Part shown: piece by piece, positions 35,301 through 45,639 of the stretch
Position numbering within the stretch: position 1 is the first letter of the stretch
How the letters are laid out: every line of letters begins with the position of its first letter
Assembly: GCA_022414725.1 (NCBI GenBank)
Contig: CM039467.1
Span: 18,354,624 to 18,418,623 of the forward strand
DNA: 64,000 bases
Source: Microglena sp. YARC
Lineage: Eukaryota > Chlorophyta > Chlorophyceae > Chlamydomonadales > Chlamydomonadaceae
Reading direction: 5' to 3'
Made by a program: the position numbers and the translations under genes
The notes under the pieces: model-generated
What the model was told of the DNA's origin: nothing
Databases searched by the model: none
The model's input: the letters and a program-made list of their open reading frames with translations, nothing else

Positions 35301-38300
35301 CAGCCTCAGCCTGCCTCTTAATCAGGCCACTACCATGTGTATTGATTTATTTACATTTTATGTTGACTAACTGGGGTGCCCAGAGTGTAAACGAGCTTGA
35401 GGCCGGAGGCGAGGCGGTCGGCAAATTTCCTCCAGCCCATGTTGAAAGGTGGACAGGTGGACATGCTGCACCATGTACCACCCTGTACCACTGCGTTCAG
35501 CCTCATGCCTCTTAAATCAGGCCCACTACCAGTGATTGATTTTATTTACATTTTTATGTGACTGACTAACCTGGGGCCCAGAGTGTAAACGAGCTGAGGC
35601 CGGAGGCCGAGGCGGTGCAGCTCATGCGGATTTAACGCATCGCCCCAGCTCCATTGTGACATTGATTTATTTATTTTTATGTTGATACACCTGGGGTGCC
35701 CAGAGTGTAAACGAGCTTTGAGGCCGGAGCGGCGGTCGATTCCCTCCGCTCACATGTTTGAAAGGTGGAATATGAGTTGCCGCACAGCAATGTATAACTG
35801 CTGTTCAGCCTCATGCCTCTTTTAATCAGGCCCATTACAAGTGTATTGATTTATTTACATTTTTATGTTGAAACGCTGGGGTGCCCAGAGTGTAAACGAG
35901 CTGAGGCCGGAGCGAGGCGGTCGGATTTCCTCCAGCTCCATGTTGAAAGGTGGACATTGAAGTTGCGCACTATGTATGCCACCTGCTGTTCAGCCTCATG
36001 CCTCTTAATCAGCCCACTACCATGTGTATTGATTTATTTACATTTTATGTTGACAACTGGGGTGCCCAGAGTGTAAACGAGCTGAGGCCGGAGGCGAGGC
36101 GGTCGGATTTCTCCAGCTCCATGTTGAAAGGTGGAATTGAGTTGCGCAACATGTATCCCTGCTGTTCAGCCTCATGCTCTTAATCAGGCCCCACTACCAG
36201 TGTATTGATTTATTTACATTTTTATTGTTGACTAACCTGGGGTGCCCAGAGTGTAAACGAGTATGAGGCGGAGGCGAGGCGGTCCGGATTTCCTCCAGCT
36301 CCTGTTGAAAGGGTGACATTGAGTTGCGCACCATGTATCCACTGCTGTTTCAGCCTCATGCCTCTTATAGGCCCAACTACCATGTGTATTGATTTAATTT
36401 TACATTTTTATGTTGACAACCTGGGGTGCCCAGAGTGTAAACGAGCTGAGGCCGGTAGGCGAGGCGGTAGATTTTCCCAGCCTCCATGTTGAAAGTGGAC
36501 ATTGAGTTCGCACACTTGCCATGTAATCCACTGCTGTTCAGCCTCATGCCTCTTAATCAGCGCCCACTAACCATGTGTATTGGATTTTATTTACATTTTA
36601 TTTGACTAACCTGGGGTGCCCAGAGTGTAAACGAGCTGAGGCCGGAGCGAGGGCGGTTCGGATTTACTCAGCTCCATGTTGCAAGGTGGACATTGAGTTG
36701 CCGCACACATGTATCCACTGCTGTCAGCTCATGCCTCTTAATCAGGCCCACTACATGTGTATTGAATTTATTTAACATTTTTTTAGTTGATAACCCTGGG
36801 GTGCCGCAGAGTGTAAACGAGCTTGAGGCGGAGGCCGAGGCGGTCGATTTCCTCCAGCTCCAATGTTGAAAGGTGGACATTGGAGTGCGCACCATGTATC
36901 CACTGCTGTTCAGCCTCAATGCCTCTTATCAGGCCACACCATGTGTAATTGAATTTTTATTAAAATTTTTATGTTGACTAACGCTGGGGTGCCCCAGAGT
37001 GTAAACTGAGCTTGAGCGGAGGCGAAGGCGAGTCGATTTCCTCCAGCTCCATGTTGAAAGGTGGACATTGAGTTGCCGCACCATGTATCCACTGCTGTTT
37101 CATCCTCAATGCCTCTTAAATCAGGCCGCACACCATGTAATTGATTTATTTACATTTTTATGTTGACTAACCTGGGTGCCCAGAGTGTAAACGAGCTTGA
37201 CGGCCGGAGGGCGAGGCGGTCGGATTTCCTCCAGCTCCATGTTGAAAGTGGATCATTGAGTTGCGCCACACTGTATCCACTGCTGTTCAGCCCCTCATGC
37301 CTCTTAATCAGGCCACTAACCATGTGTATTGAAATTTATTTACATTTTTATGTTGACTAACCTGGGGTGCCCAGAGTGTAAACGAGCTTGAGGCCGGAGG
37401 CGAGGCGTCGCATTTCTTCACAGCTCCATGTGAAAGGTGGGACATGAGTTGCGCATCCATGTATCCACTGCTGTCAGCCCATGCTCTTAAATCAGGCCAC
37501 CTACCATGTGTATTGATTTATTACATTTTTATGTTGACTAACACTGGGGTGCCCAGAGTGTAAAGAGCTGAGGCCGGAGGCGAGGCGGTCGGATTTCCTC
37601 CAGCTCCATGTTGAAAGGTGGACATTGAGTTGCGCACCATGTATCCACTGCTGTTCAGCCTCATGCCTCTTAATCAGGCCCACTACCAATGTGTATGATT
37701 TATTTACAATTTAATTGACTAATCCTGGGGTGCCCAGAAGTGTAAACCGAAGCTTCAGGCCGGAGGCGAGGCGGTCGGATTTCCTCCAAGCTCCAGTTGA
37801 AAGGTGGACTTGAGTTTGCGCACCATGTATCCACTGCTGTTCAGCCTCATGCCTCTTAATCAGGCCCACTACCATGTGTATTGATTTATTTACATTTTTA
37901 TGTTGACTAACCTGGGGTGCCCAGAGTGTAAACGAGCTTGAGGCCGGAGGCGAGGCGGTCGGATTTCCTCCAGCTCCATGTTGAAAGTGGACATTGAGTT
38001 TGCCACCATGTATCCACTGCTGTTCAGCTCATGCTCTTAATCAGCCCACTACCATGTGTATTGATTTATTTACATTTTTATGTGACATAACCTGGGGTGC
38101 CCAGAGTGTAAACGAGCTTGAGGCCGGAGGCGAGGGCGGCGATTTCCTCCAGCTCCATGTTGAAGGTGGACATTGAAGTTGCGCACCATGTATCCACTGC
38201 TGTTCAAAGGCCTCCATGCCCTCTTAATCAGGCCCACTACCATGTGTATTGATTTATTTACATTTTTATGTTGACTAACCTGGGGTGCCCAGAGTGTAAA

Positions 38301-41300
38301 CGAGCTTGAGCCCGGAGGCGGGCGGTCCCGGATTTTCCTCCAGCTCCATGTTGAAAGGTGGACATTGAGTTGCGCACCATGTATCCACTGCTGTTCAGCC
38401 TCATGCCTCTTAATCAGGCCCACTACCATGTGTATTGATTTATTTACATTTTTATGTTGACTAACCTGGGGTGCCCAGAGTGTAAACGAGCTTGAGGCCG
38501 GAGGCGAGGCGGTCGGATTTCCTCCAGCTCCATGTTGAAAGGTGGACATTGAGTTGCGCACCATGTATCCACTGCTGTTCAGCCTCATGCTCTTTAATCA
38601 GGCCGCACTACATGTGTATTGGATTTATTTAACATTTTTATGTTGACTAACCTGGGGTGCCCAGAGTGTAAACGAGCTTCAGGCCGGAGGCGAGGCGTCC
38701 GTTTCCTCCAGCTCCATGTTGAAAGGTGGACATTGAGTTGCGCACCATGTATCCACACTTGCTGTTCAGCTCAAAATGCTCTTAATCAGGCCACTACCAT
38801 GTGTATGTGATTTTATTACAGTTTTTATGTTGACTAACCTGGGGTGCCCAGAGTGTAAACGAGCTTGAGGCCGGAGGCGAGGCGGTCGGATTTCCTCCAG
38901 CTCCATGTGAAAGTGGACAATTGAGTTGCGCACCATGTATGCCACTGCTTGTTAGGCCTCATGCTCTTAATCAGGCCCAAACTACCATGTGTATTGATTA
39001 TTTACATTTTATGTTGACTAACCTGGGTGCCCAGAGTGTAAACGAGCTTCAGCCGGAGGCGAGGCGCGTCGGATTTCCCGCTCCATGTTGAAAGGTGGAC
39101 ATTGAGTTGAGCACCATGTATCCACTGCTGTTCAGCCTCATGCCTCTTAAGCAGGCCCCACTACCATGTTGTATTGTTTTATTACATTTTTGATGTTGAC
39201 TAACCTTGGGGTGCCCAGGGTAAACGCGCTTGGAAGGCCGGAGGCGAGGCGGTCGGATTTCCTCCAGCTCCATCGTTAAAGGTGGACATTGAAGTTTGCG
39301 GCACCATGTATCCACTGCTGTTCAGACTCATGCTCTTAATCAGGCCCACTACCATGTGTATTGATTTATTTACATTTTTATGTTGACATACCTGGGGGCC
39401 CAGAGTGTAAACCGCAGCTTGAGGCCGGAGGCGAGGCGGTCGGATTTCCTCCAGCTCCATGTTGAAAGGTGGACATTGAGTTGCGCACCCATGTATCCAC
39501 TGCTGTTCAGCCTCATGCCTTCTTAATCAGGCCACTACCATGTGTATTGATTTATTTACATTTTATGTTGATAAACCTGGGGTGCCAGAGTGTAAACGAG
39601 CTTGAGGCCGGAGGCGAGGCGGTCCGGATTTCTCCCAAGCCATGTTGAAAGGTGGACATTGAGTTTGCGCACCATGTATCCACTGCTTGTTAGCTCCATG
39701 CCTCTTCATCAGGCCCACTACCATGTGTATTGATTTTTTACATTTTTATGTTGAACAACCTGGGGGCCCAGAGTGTAACGAGCTTCAGGCCGGAGGCGAG
39801 GCGGTCGGAATTTTCCTCCAGCTCCATGGGGTTGAAAGGTGGACATTGAGTGGGCGCACACATGTATCCACGCCTGTTCAACCTCATGCCTCTAATCAGG
39901 CCCACTACCATGTGTATTGATTTATTTACATTTGTTATGTTGACTAACTGGGGTGCCCAGAGTGTAACGAGCTTGAGGCCGGAGGCGAGGCGGTCGATTT
40001 CCTCCAGCTCCATGGTTGAAGGTGGACATTTGGTTGCGCACCTGTATCCACTGCTGTTCAGCCTCTGCCTCTTAATCAGGCCACTACCAGTGTATTGAAT
40101 TATTTACATTTTTTATGTTGACTAACATGGGGTGCCCAGAAGTGTAAACGAGCTTGAGGCCGGAGGCGAGGCGGTCGGATTTCCTCAGCTCTATGTTGAA
40201 AGGTGGACATTGAAAGTTGCGCCACCATGTATCCACTGCTGTTCAGCCTCATGCCTCTTAATAATCAGGCCCACTACCATTGTGTAATTGATTTATTTAC
40301 ATTTTTATGTTGACTAACCTGGGGGTGCCAGAGTGTAAACGAGCCTTGAGGCCGGAGGCGAGGCGGTCGGAGATTTCCTCCAGCTCCATGTTGAAAGGTG
40401 GAGCCATTGAAGTTTGCGCAACCATGTATCCACTGCTGGTTTCAGCCTCAATGCATCTTAAATCAGGCCCACACCAATGTGTATTTGAATTATTTACATT
40501 TTTTATGTTGACTAACCTGGGGTGCCCAAGAGTGTAAACACGCTTGAGGCCGGAGTGCGAGGCGGTCGGGATTTCCTCCAGCTCCATTGTTGAAAGGTGG
40601 CATTGAGTTGCGCACGGCATGTATCCACTGGCTATTCAGCCTCATCCCTTTAATCAGGCCCACTACCTGTGTATTGATTTATTACATTTTTATGTTGACT
40701 AACCTGGGGTGCCAGAGTGTAAACGAGCTTCAGCCGGAGCGAGGCGGTCGGATTTCCTCCAGCTCCATGTTGGAAAAGGTGGACATTGAGTTGCGGCACC
40801 AATGTATCCACTCTGTCAGCTCATGCCTCTTATCAAGGCCCACTACCATGTGTATTGAATTTTTTATTTTACATTTTATGTTAGACTAACACTGGGTGCC
40901 CAGAGTGTAAACGAGCTGAGGCCGGAGGCGAGGCGGTCGGTATTTCCTCCAGCTCCATGTTAAAGGTGGACATTGAGTTGCCGCACCAATGTATCCACTG
41001 CTGTTCAGCCTAATGCCTCTTAATTCAGGCCCACTTACCATGTGTATTGATTTATTTACATTTTTAGTTGACTAACCTGGGTGCCCAGAGTGGTAAACGA
41101 GCTTGAGGCCGGAGGCGAGGCGGTCGATTTCCTCCAGCCATGTTGAAAGGTGGACATTGAGTTGCGCCGCCATTGTATCCACTGCTGTTGCAGCCTCATG
41201 CCTCTTAATCAGCCCACTCCCATGTGTATTTGATTTATTACTTTTTATGTTACTAACCTGGGGTGCCCAGAGTGTAAACGAGCTTGAGGCCGGAGGCGAG

Positions 41301-42771
41301 GCGGTCGGATTTCCTCCAGCTCCACGCCGAAAGGTGGACATTGAGTTGCGCGCCGTGTATCCACTGCTGTTCAGACCCGTTGGAGGGGAGAAAGAATCTC
41401 TTTGGATGTAAAGGCAGGCATAAAGAGCCTTTGTAGTTGACAGGCGCTGGAAATAAGCTCTATTGGCAGAGGCAAGCTGCCCTGGAGATGAAGGTCCACT
41501 CCGGCTGTCATATACAGTGGGTCCATCACTGGGAAGCATAATAATAATTTAATGAGTAAGTGTTTGGTAAAAATAAGAATAATTTAATTATGCAATGAAG
41601 TTGGCTGTCATCATCAACAACATGTACAGTGGGGCTCTGTCACTGAGAAGCATAAAAATGATTTAATGGAGTTAGTTTTTTTAGTAAAAATACAGAATAA
41701 TTTAATCATGCAAAATGAGTTGGCTGTCATCATCAACACATGACAAGTGAGGCCTCCATCACTGCAGAAGCATAATAATAATTTAATGGAGTAGTACGTT
41801 TTTTAGTAAAAATAAGAATAATTTAATAATGCAATGAAGTTGGGTGTCACAACATCAACATGTCTGGAAGTGGGCACTCCATACACTGTAAAAAAAACCA
41901 AAATATTTTATGAAGTTCAGCTGTCACATCATGGTTAACATGGGTCATCATCAAGGTTGGGACAAGGTAGCTACATCATCATCAACATGCTTTGCATTAT
42001 AATTCAGTGAAATAGTCTGACAATGGATCCCATTTTTGACCAAGTAGCATAGCGCATTTACAATCATAGGCATGCAACACAAGTGCCCTAAAGACCCCCT
42101 ATGCGCCGCCCACCCCACACACACAGTCTTTTTAAGACTTTAAATCAATCTGACACTCTCATGTGCCAGAGCGCACGTACCTTTCTTACCTTTTAGCATG
42201 AGACGCTACCAACAAAGCTTTAGGACAGATTTGGCTTCCCGTGTCACTTCAGGGTAATACAAAGCGCTGCGGCAGCCGATTTCGCGCACGCTTTTTAGCC
42301 CCATTGCGCTTCGCACAGTTTTCGACCCCCTGTGGGCAGCCGCGCAGTTTTTGAGCTTTTTGCACTAAGAAGCGCTGACCAATTTGAAAAATTAGGGACC
42401 CTGTGTCATTCATACCTCCCCCCCATTGTCTTGAGACCTTAGCCCCCGGTAGCCGTAAGAGGTGACAGCTGTACACCTTTCTTACCTTTTTAGCATGGAG
42501 GACGCTTATCACAAAGCTTAGCACACATATTGGGCTTCCCACCCATTCATGAACTCCCCCCATGTCTGAAACTAGCCCCGTAGCCGTGGAGGTTGACAGG
42601 TGCAACTGTAGTTGGACCCATTGCACAGCAAGATAGTGTGAGGAACATGTGTCACTGTCCTGCGTGAAGAACTCCGCCACCATCCCCTGCATACGTATCC
42701 GTGTGCCTGCTCAACAACGCAGCTATTTCTTGCAAGACGTGGGTATCTCCGACTTCACTTTGCTGGAACAT
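18949..42771 (-). CDS. 14-exon coiled-coil protein gene with array-filled introns
   Basis: My model has exons, in transcript order, at 42771-42695, 41528-41258, 31662-31501, 30598-30536, 30077-30009, 29939-29808, 29139-28978, 27381-27083, 25925-25448, 24580-24476, 24041-23974, 22669-22589, 20981-20861 and 19173-18949. They total 2313 nt (770 codons plus TAG). All 13 introns are GT-AG, every phase joins, and no stop intervenes; an in-frame TGA precedes the ATG. Residues about 117-312 are strongly charged and heptad-like (coiled coil). Residues about 320-530 are Pro/Gly/Ser-rich. Residues about 540-740 are helical with aromatic-rich patches ([34 protein letters not shown]). I do not recognise the family. 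Coiled coil plus such a C-terminus would suit a flagellar or centriolar protein, but that is a guess. The first two exons are less certain than the other twelve. Confidence 0.75.
19174..20529. repeat. Intron 13: several minisatellites
   Basis: Contains TGATATCATATGATATCAT-type repeats (19230-19345), a 24-bp unit GGACTAGCAGATAAAAA... repeated about twelve times (19705-19995), and an 18-bp unit GATCTATACAAATAGATA repeated about ten times (20056-20235). Only intron sequence of the 14-exon gene; no gene of its own. Confidence 0.8.
20530..20585 (-). repeat. Duplicate of exon 13 end with its donor site
   Basis: Copy of the last 56 nt of exon 13 (20861-20916) followed by GTAAGC, lying about 330 bp inside the downstream intron. 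It still encodes [16 protein letters not shown] with one changed residue. Confidence 0.85.
20982..22588. repeat. Intron 12: A/T minisatellite and 38-bp G run
   Basis: From the exon 12 donor inward (22588 to about 22000) lie about nine copies of a roughly 60-bp A/T-rich unit (AAAAGCAATGACACTTCAAA, GCTTGACATTTGAAAATTTA). A GT-rich tract ends in a G homopolymer at 21803-21840. A doubled block with GCCATTGTACAGCAGATTAT occurs near 21190 and 21360. Confidence 0.75.
22670..23545. repeat. Intron 11: array carrying exon 12 acceptor copies
   Basis: GTGGTAGTCATCATGTACTG followed by GGCCCTGGTAC, which is the exon 12 start plus its AG acceptor read on the plus strand, recurs near 22816, 22938, 23313 and 23474. 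Between copies lies a GGGGAAGGGTGAGGAAGGGG minisatellite with GTTGTGGTTA. Confidence 0.85.
23600..23645 (-). repeat. Duplicate of exon 11 end with its donor site
   Basis: On the minus strand, GTTTTCAAGATGATGTATGA then AAG|GTTGGTGGC repeats the exon 11 end (23974) and donor. An internal piece of exon 11 is also copied in the upstream intron at 24168-24230. Confidence 0.8.
24237..24465. repeat. (ACAG)n microsatellite in intron 10
   Basis: About 55 tandem ACAG units with scattered substitutions, just 3' of the exon 10 donor. Confidence 0.95.
24705..24770 (-). repeat. Duplicate of exon 10 start with its acceptor site
   Basis: Minus-strand copy of GACAATCTGG-CCCTCCCGCAG followed by the first 29 nt of exon 10 (GACTTGGAAAATGAGTTCTT), with one silent-type change. 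Confidence 0.85.
25055..25447 (-). repeat. Intron 9: donor array of exon 9 with TTTAGGG motifs
   Basis: Six extra copies of the exon 9 end (GCAGTGCTGAGTAGGTTGAA, G|GTGTGTGGCCTAAACC) near 25060, 25117, 25182, 25245, 25307 and 25376, in addition to the functional one ending at 25448. On the plus strand the linker reads GTTTAGGGTTTAGGGTTTAG, one to three telomere-type repeats per copy. Confidence 0.92.
25926..27082 (-). repeat. Intron 8: donor array of exon 8 and CATGGCATGAGAGACAAGG repeats
   Basis: The exon 8 end (GACAAGCTGGAATGGAGCTC, AGAAG|GTGTG) is copied near 26485, 26617, 26750 and 26943. The unit is about 132 bp for the first three. Near the exon 9 acceptor (25930-26140) there is a separate GGCATGGCATGAGAGACAAG minisatellite. 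Confidence 0.9.
27382..28330. repeat. Intron 7: GGTGGTGAT minisatellite with a copied exon 8 start
   Basis: About 900 bp of nine-base GGTGGTGAT-type repeats. Embedded at 27735-27850 is a copy of the first 120 nt or so of exon 8 with its CACAGCTGCAAAG acceptor. Gly-rich and Thr-rich ORFs here are artefacts. Confidence 0.85.
28500..28977 (-). repeat. Intron 7: donor array of exon 7
   Basis: The exon 7 end plus donor (TATGATTATCGACAAATGGT, ACACAG|GTAGGG) recurs with 76-bp spacing near 28745, 28822 and 28899, plus a decayed copy at 28505. A 40-bp subunit (CGAGACTGTAATGCAT, CTCTCAGGTCCAGTGTC on the plus strand) has also multiplied at 28547-28740. Confidence 0.92.
29255..29460 (-). repeat. Intron 6: acceptor copies of exon 7 and a 37-bp G run
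   Basis: The exon 7 start with acceptor (ATGTGCAG|ATTAAAGAACTGGC and GTAG|ATCAAAGAACTGGCC on the minus strand) is copied at about 29263-29310 and 29408-29456. They are separated by a G homopolymer at 29349-29385. Exon 7 therefore has edge copies on both sides. Confidence 0.85.
29480..29700. repeat. Interspersed repeat in intron 6
   Basis: Matches 18756-18945: GATTTCTGTAGGCCAGG, CAGGATTGTTGCGTAGCCAT, CATGGCGGAGC and GCATGCAACGACGGAATGGC. Confidence 0.6.
30378..30427 (-). repeat. Duplicate of exon 4 end with its donor site
   Basis: Copy of the last 50 nt of exon 4 (encoding [17 protein letters not shown]) followed by GTGGTG, 110 bp into the downstream intron. Flanked by C-rich CCCACCCACC sequence. 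Confidence 0.88.
30599..31500. repeat. Intron 3: mixed repeats
   Basis: Holds a decayed copy of part of exon 5 near 31118-31160 (now with a stop), a (CACACC)n tract at 31270-31380, and three copies of GACATCAATAGAGA...GTTAAGCAGCA next to the exon 3 donor. Confidence 0.6.
31663..31980. repeat. Intron 2: exon 3 acceptor copies, then (GGAGTA)n
   Basis: The exon 3 acceptor and first bases (GATGCCGGTAGTTCCTGAAG on the plus strand) are repeated at about 31697, 31745 and 31791, each joined by GTTTAGGGTTTAGGG. A GGAGTA hexanucleotide tract follows at 31815-31970. Confidence 0.88.
32255..41257 (-). repeat. 9-kb array of a 184-bp exon-2-end/donor unit
   Basis: About 49 head-to-tail copies of a unit of roughly 100 bp of exon 2's 3' end, the donor (CTCTGGGCACCCCAG|GTTAGT), and the first 80 bp of the intron (AACATAAAAATGTAAATAAA, ACACATGGTAGTGGGCCTG). 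Consensus spacing, from clean neighbours at 33536, 33725 and 33909, is 184-189 bp. The copy at 41258 is the functional one in my gene model. One-base indels are frequent at 32.3-33.2 kb and 34.5-41.2 kb, while 33.2-34.0 kb is almost clean. Since 184 is not a multiple of three, long ORFs do not persist. Confidence 0.95.
41529..41905 (-). repeat. Intron 1: acceptor copies of exon 2
   Basis: Exon 2's acceptor and start (CTTCCCAG|TGATGGACCCACTG, TATATGACAGCC) recur with drift near 41601, 41722 and 41842, about 120 bp apart, with A/T-rich linkers (AAGCATAATAATAATTTAAT). Confidence 0.85.
42240..42610. repeat. Intron 1: GC block and 125-bp duplication
   Basis: GCGCTTTTTGCACT-type repeat related to 16740-16830, then a doubled block containing GTACACCTTTCTTACC, TTTAGCATG and TAGCCCCGTAGCCG. 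Confidence 0.5.
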
Positions 42772-42859
42772 TAGAGGACATGGTCACTGCCTGCGAAACA
42801 TAACGCAAGGGACTAGTTAGGCAGGAGACGACAAATATATCATATATAGTGCGAGGTGG

Positions 42860-42961
42860 CTGGTATCCATGTGACTGCTCAACAACGGAGCTATAGCTTA
42901 TTCCTTGCATGCGTGGTGATCTCCGACTTCCTTCTGCAGGTACAAGAGCTGGTTCACTGCC
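42860..42961 (-). repeat. Copy of exon 1 body upstream of exon 1
   Basis: Minus-strand AAGTCGGAGATCACC, TGCAAGGAATAAGCTATAGC and GTTGTTGAGCAGTCACATGG repeat exon 1 with changes that add a stop. The copy ends at the assembly gap, so the gene's true 5' end may lie in or beyond the gap. Confidence 0.7.
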
Positions 42962-43961
42962 NNNNNNNNNNNNNNNNNNNNNNNNNNNNNNNNNNNNNNN
43001 NNNNNNNNNNNNNNNNNNNNNNNNNNNNNNNNNNNNNNNNNNNNNNNNNNNNNNNNNNNNNNNNNNNNNNNNNNNNNNNNNNNNNNNNNNNNNNNNNNNN
43101 NNNNNNNNNNNNNNNNNNNNNNNNNNNNNNNNNNNNNNNNNNNNNNNNNNNNNNNNNNNNNNNNNNNNNNNNNNNNNNNNNNNNNNNNNNNNNNNNNNNN
43201 NNNNNNNNNNNNNNNNNNNNNNNNNNNNNNNNNNNNNNNNNNNNNNNNNNNNNNNNNNNNNNNNNNNNNNNNNNNNNNNNNNNNNNNNNNNNNNNNNNNN
43301 NNNNNNNNNNNNNNNNNNNNNNNNNNNNNNNNNNNNNNNNNNNNNNNNNNNNNNNNNNNNNNNNNNNNNNNNNNNNNNNNNNNNNNNNNNNNNNNNNNNN
43401 NNNNNNNNNNNNNNNNNNNNNNNNNNNNNNNNNNNNNNNNNNNNNNNNNNNNNNNNNNNNNNNNNNNNNNNNNNNNNNNNNNNNNNNNNNNNNNNNNNNN
43501 NNNNNNNNNNNNNNNNNNNNNNNNNNNNNNNNNNNNNNNNNNNNNNNNNNNNNNNNNNNNNNNNNNNNNNNNNNNNNNNNNNNNNNNNNNNNNNNNNNNN
43601 NNNNNNNNNNNNNNNNNNNNNNNNNNNNNNNNNNNNNNNNNNNNNNNNNNNNNNNNNNNNNNNNNNNNNNNNNNNNNNNNNNNNNNNNNNNNNNNNNNNN
43701 NNNNNNNNNNNNNNNNNNNNNNNNNNNNNNNNNNNNNNNNNNNNNNNNNNNNNNNNNNNNNNNNNNNNNNNNNNNNNNNNNNNNNNNNNNNNNNNNNNNN
43801 NNNNNNNNNNNNNNNNNNNNNNNNNNNNNNNNNNNNNNNNNNNNNNNNNNNNNNNNNNNNNNNNNNNNNNNNNNNNNNNNNNNNNNNNNNNNNNNNNNNN
43901 NNNNNNNNNNNNNNNNNNNNNNNNNNNNNNNNNNNNNNNNNNNNNNNNNNNNNNNNNNNNN
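42962..43961. other. Assembly gap (Ns)
   Basis: Exactly 1000 N, so the size is nominal. Any ORF across it is meaningless. Confidence 1.
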
Positions 43962-44199
43962 GCATAAATGGGCCACAAAGATGGTTATTCATTGGCGTAT
44001 GTCAGAATTTTTCGGTTTTAAATTCTGCAATACATACAGCCTGCACTTGAATCGGAATTGGGACGCCTTCACGCGAGCGTCTCTTGATGTCAGTCTACAA
44101 AAAAAAAGGATACAGTAAATAAAGATAAACGAAGGAGAGTAAATTAATTTTGGGACGAATACAAGTGCTTGACCAGTTACATAACAGTACAAATCAAGA

Positions 44200-45135
44200 A
44201 CAACCTATTTGAACTTTGACAAGATGGCCCACAACCCTGTTTGGAAGGACACATCTCCACATGCACCAGTCATTTCCCTACAAGTAGGTCTGACAATTTG
44301 CCAATGAATTCGTCAATTCATACAGTAAAGTTTTATTGCCAAGGGCATACATCCATTAATTTGATTTCAGTAGGACCATACACAAGTGCTTGACATGACA
44401 GTAACATTACAAATCAAGAACAACCTATGAATTTGACCAAGGCACACCCTTTTTGAAGACACATCTCAACTGCACCAGTCAATCACCTAGGCAAAAGTTA
44501 GTCTGACAATTTGCCAATGAATCGTCAATTCCATACATAAGTTTTATGCCAAGGCAGCATCCATTAAATTTCATTCAGTATGACCATACACAAGTGCTTG
44601 ACATGACAGTAGTTAACATTACAATCAAGAACAAACCTATTGAATTATGGCAAGGGCACAACCCTTTATTGAAGACCACAATTCACTGCACCCAGTCACC
44701 ACCAAGTAGTAGGTCTGACCAATGCCAATGAATTCCGTCATTCATACATAAGTTTATGCCAAGGCAATCATCCATTAAGTTGATCAGTATGACCATTACA
44801 AAGTGCTTGACATACAGTAACATTACAATCAAGAACAACCTCATGAATTTGACAGTGCACCAACCCTGTTTGAAGACACATCTCACTGCACCAGTCATCC
44901 TACAAGTAGGTCTGACAATTGCCAATTGAATTTCGGGTCAAATCATACATAAGTTTATGCCAGGCATCATCCATAATGATTCAAGTATATGACCATACAA
45001 CAATGCTTGACATGACAGTAACAGTTACAAAAATGCAAAGTAGCACTCATTACTGGCATCTGTATGACCATACACAGTGCTTAACAAAAAAAAAAAACAT
45101 GACAGTTAACATTACCAATCAGAAAACCTATGAAT
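44200..45135. repeat. Tandem array, unit about 200-230 bp
   Basis: About four imperfect copies containing AAGTGCTTGACATGACAGTA, ACATTACAAATCAAGAACAA, GAAGACACATCTCACTGCAC and TAGGTCTGACAATTTGCCAA. Indels increase rightwards. No gene seen. Confidence 0.85.
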
Positions 45136-45180
45136 TAAACAAGTGAATACGTCACAAAAATCAAACTCACTAGGGGTTGC

Positions 45181-45601
45181 TTGAAGAAATCAGCTTCTGG
45201 GTTGAATGTAGCGTGCAGGATTCCTTTGGATGTTAACCTCAATGAAGGCTGCTCCATCGAGAATTGTGACGATGGTCATTATGCACGATCAAACACTCTC
45301 CTTCTTCGTGTGGGACTTCAGAATGGACTTCACAGTTCATCCCGATTGCAATGCAATGGTGGTCCATGGGAATGCGGGAGTGTGTCGTTTAAGGACAACA
45401 AACACAATTCGATTTATTGTGATAACAGGTGAATCCCGAAAAAGTATTTTGTGACGGAAGGACGGACATAGAGGCATAGTTGATTTTTTTGATACGGATG
45501 GCGTTTCTAATTGTGTTACGTAGATTGAACACCATAGTCTGACAGCCTGGACACGTGGCATCTTGAAAGTTATGGTCAACCGCTAACATTAAAAGACTCA
45601 A
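45181..45601. other. Possible small exon or gene, frame unresolved
   Basis: Unique-looking sequence between arrays. The plus strand gives VTMVIMHDQTLSFFVWDF...FIVITGESRKSIL then a stop at 45454. The minus strand gives a CPGC-containing ORF (45389-45601). I cannot decide between them, and no family is recognised. Confidence 0.25.
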
Positions 45602-45639
45602 ACGTGATCAACAAAACAACTGGCTACGCTCATACATGG

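Noticed and set aside
32281..41411. Dozens of ORFs with [20 protein letters not shown]
   Set aside because: They are copies of the exon 2 tail in the 184-bp array, out of context. Only the copy ending at 41258 fits the gene model.
42755..44118. Very long ORFs across 42.8-44.1 kb
   Set aside because: They run through 1000 N and have no sequence support.
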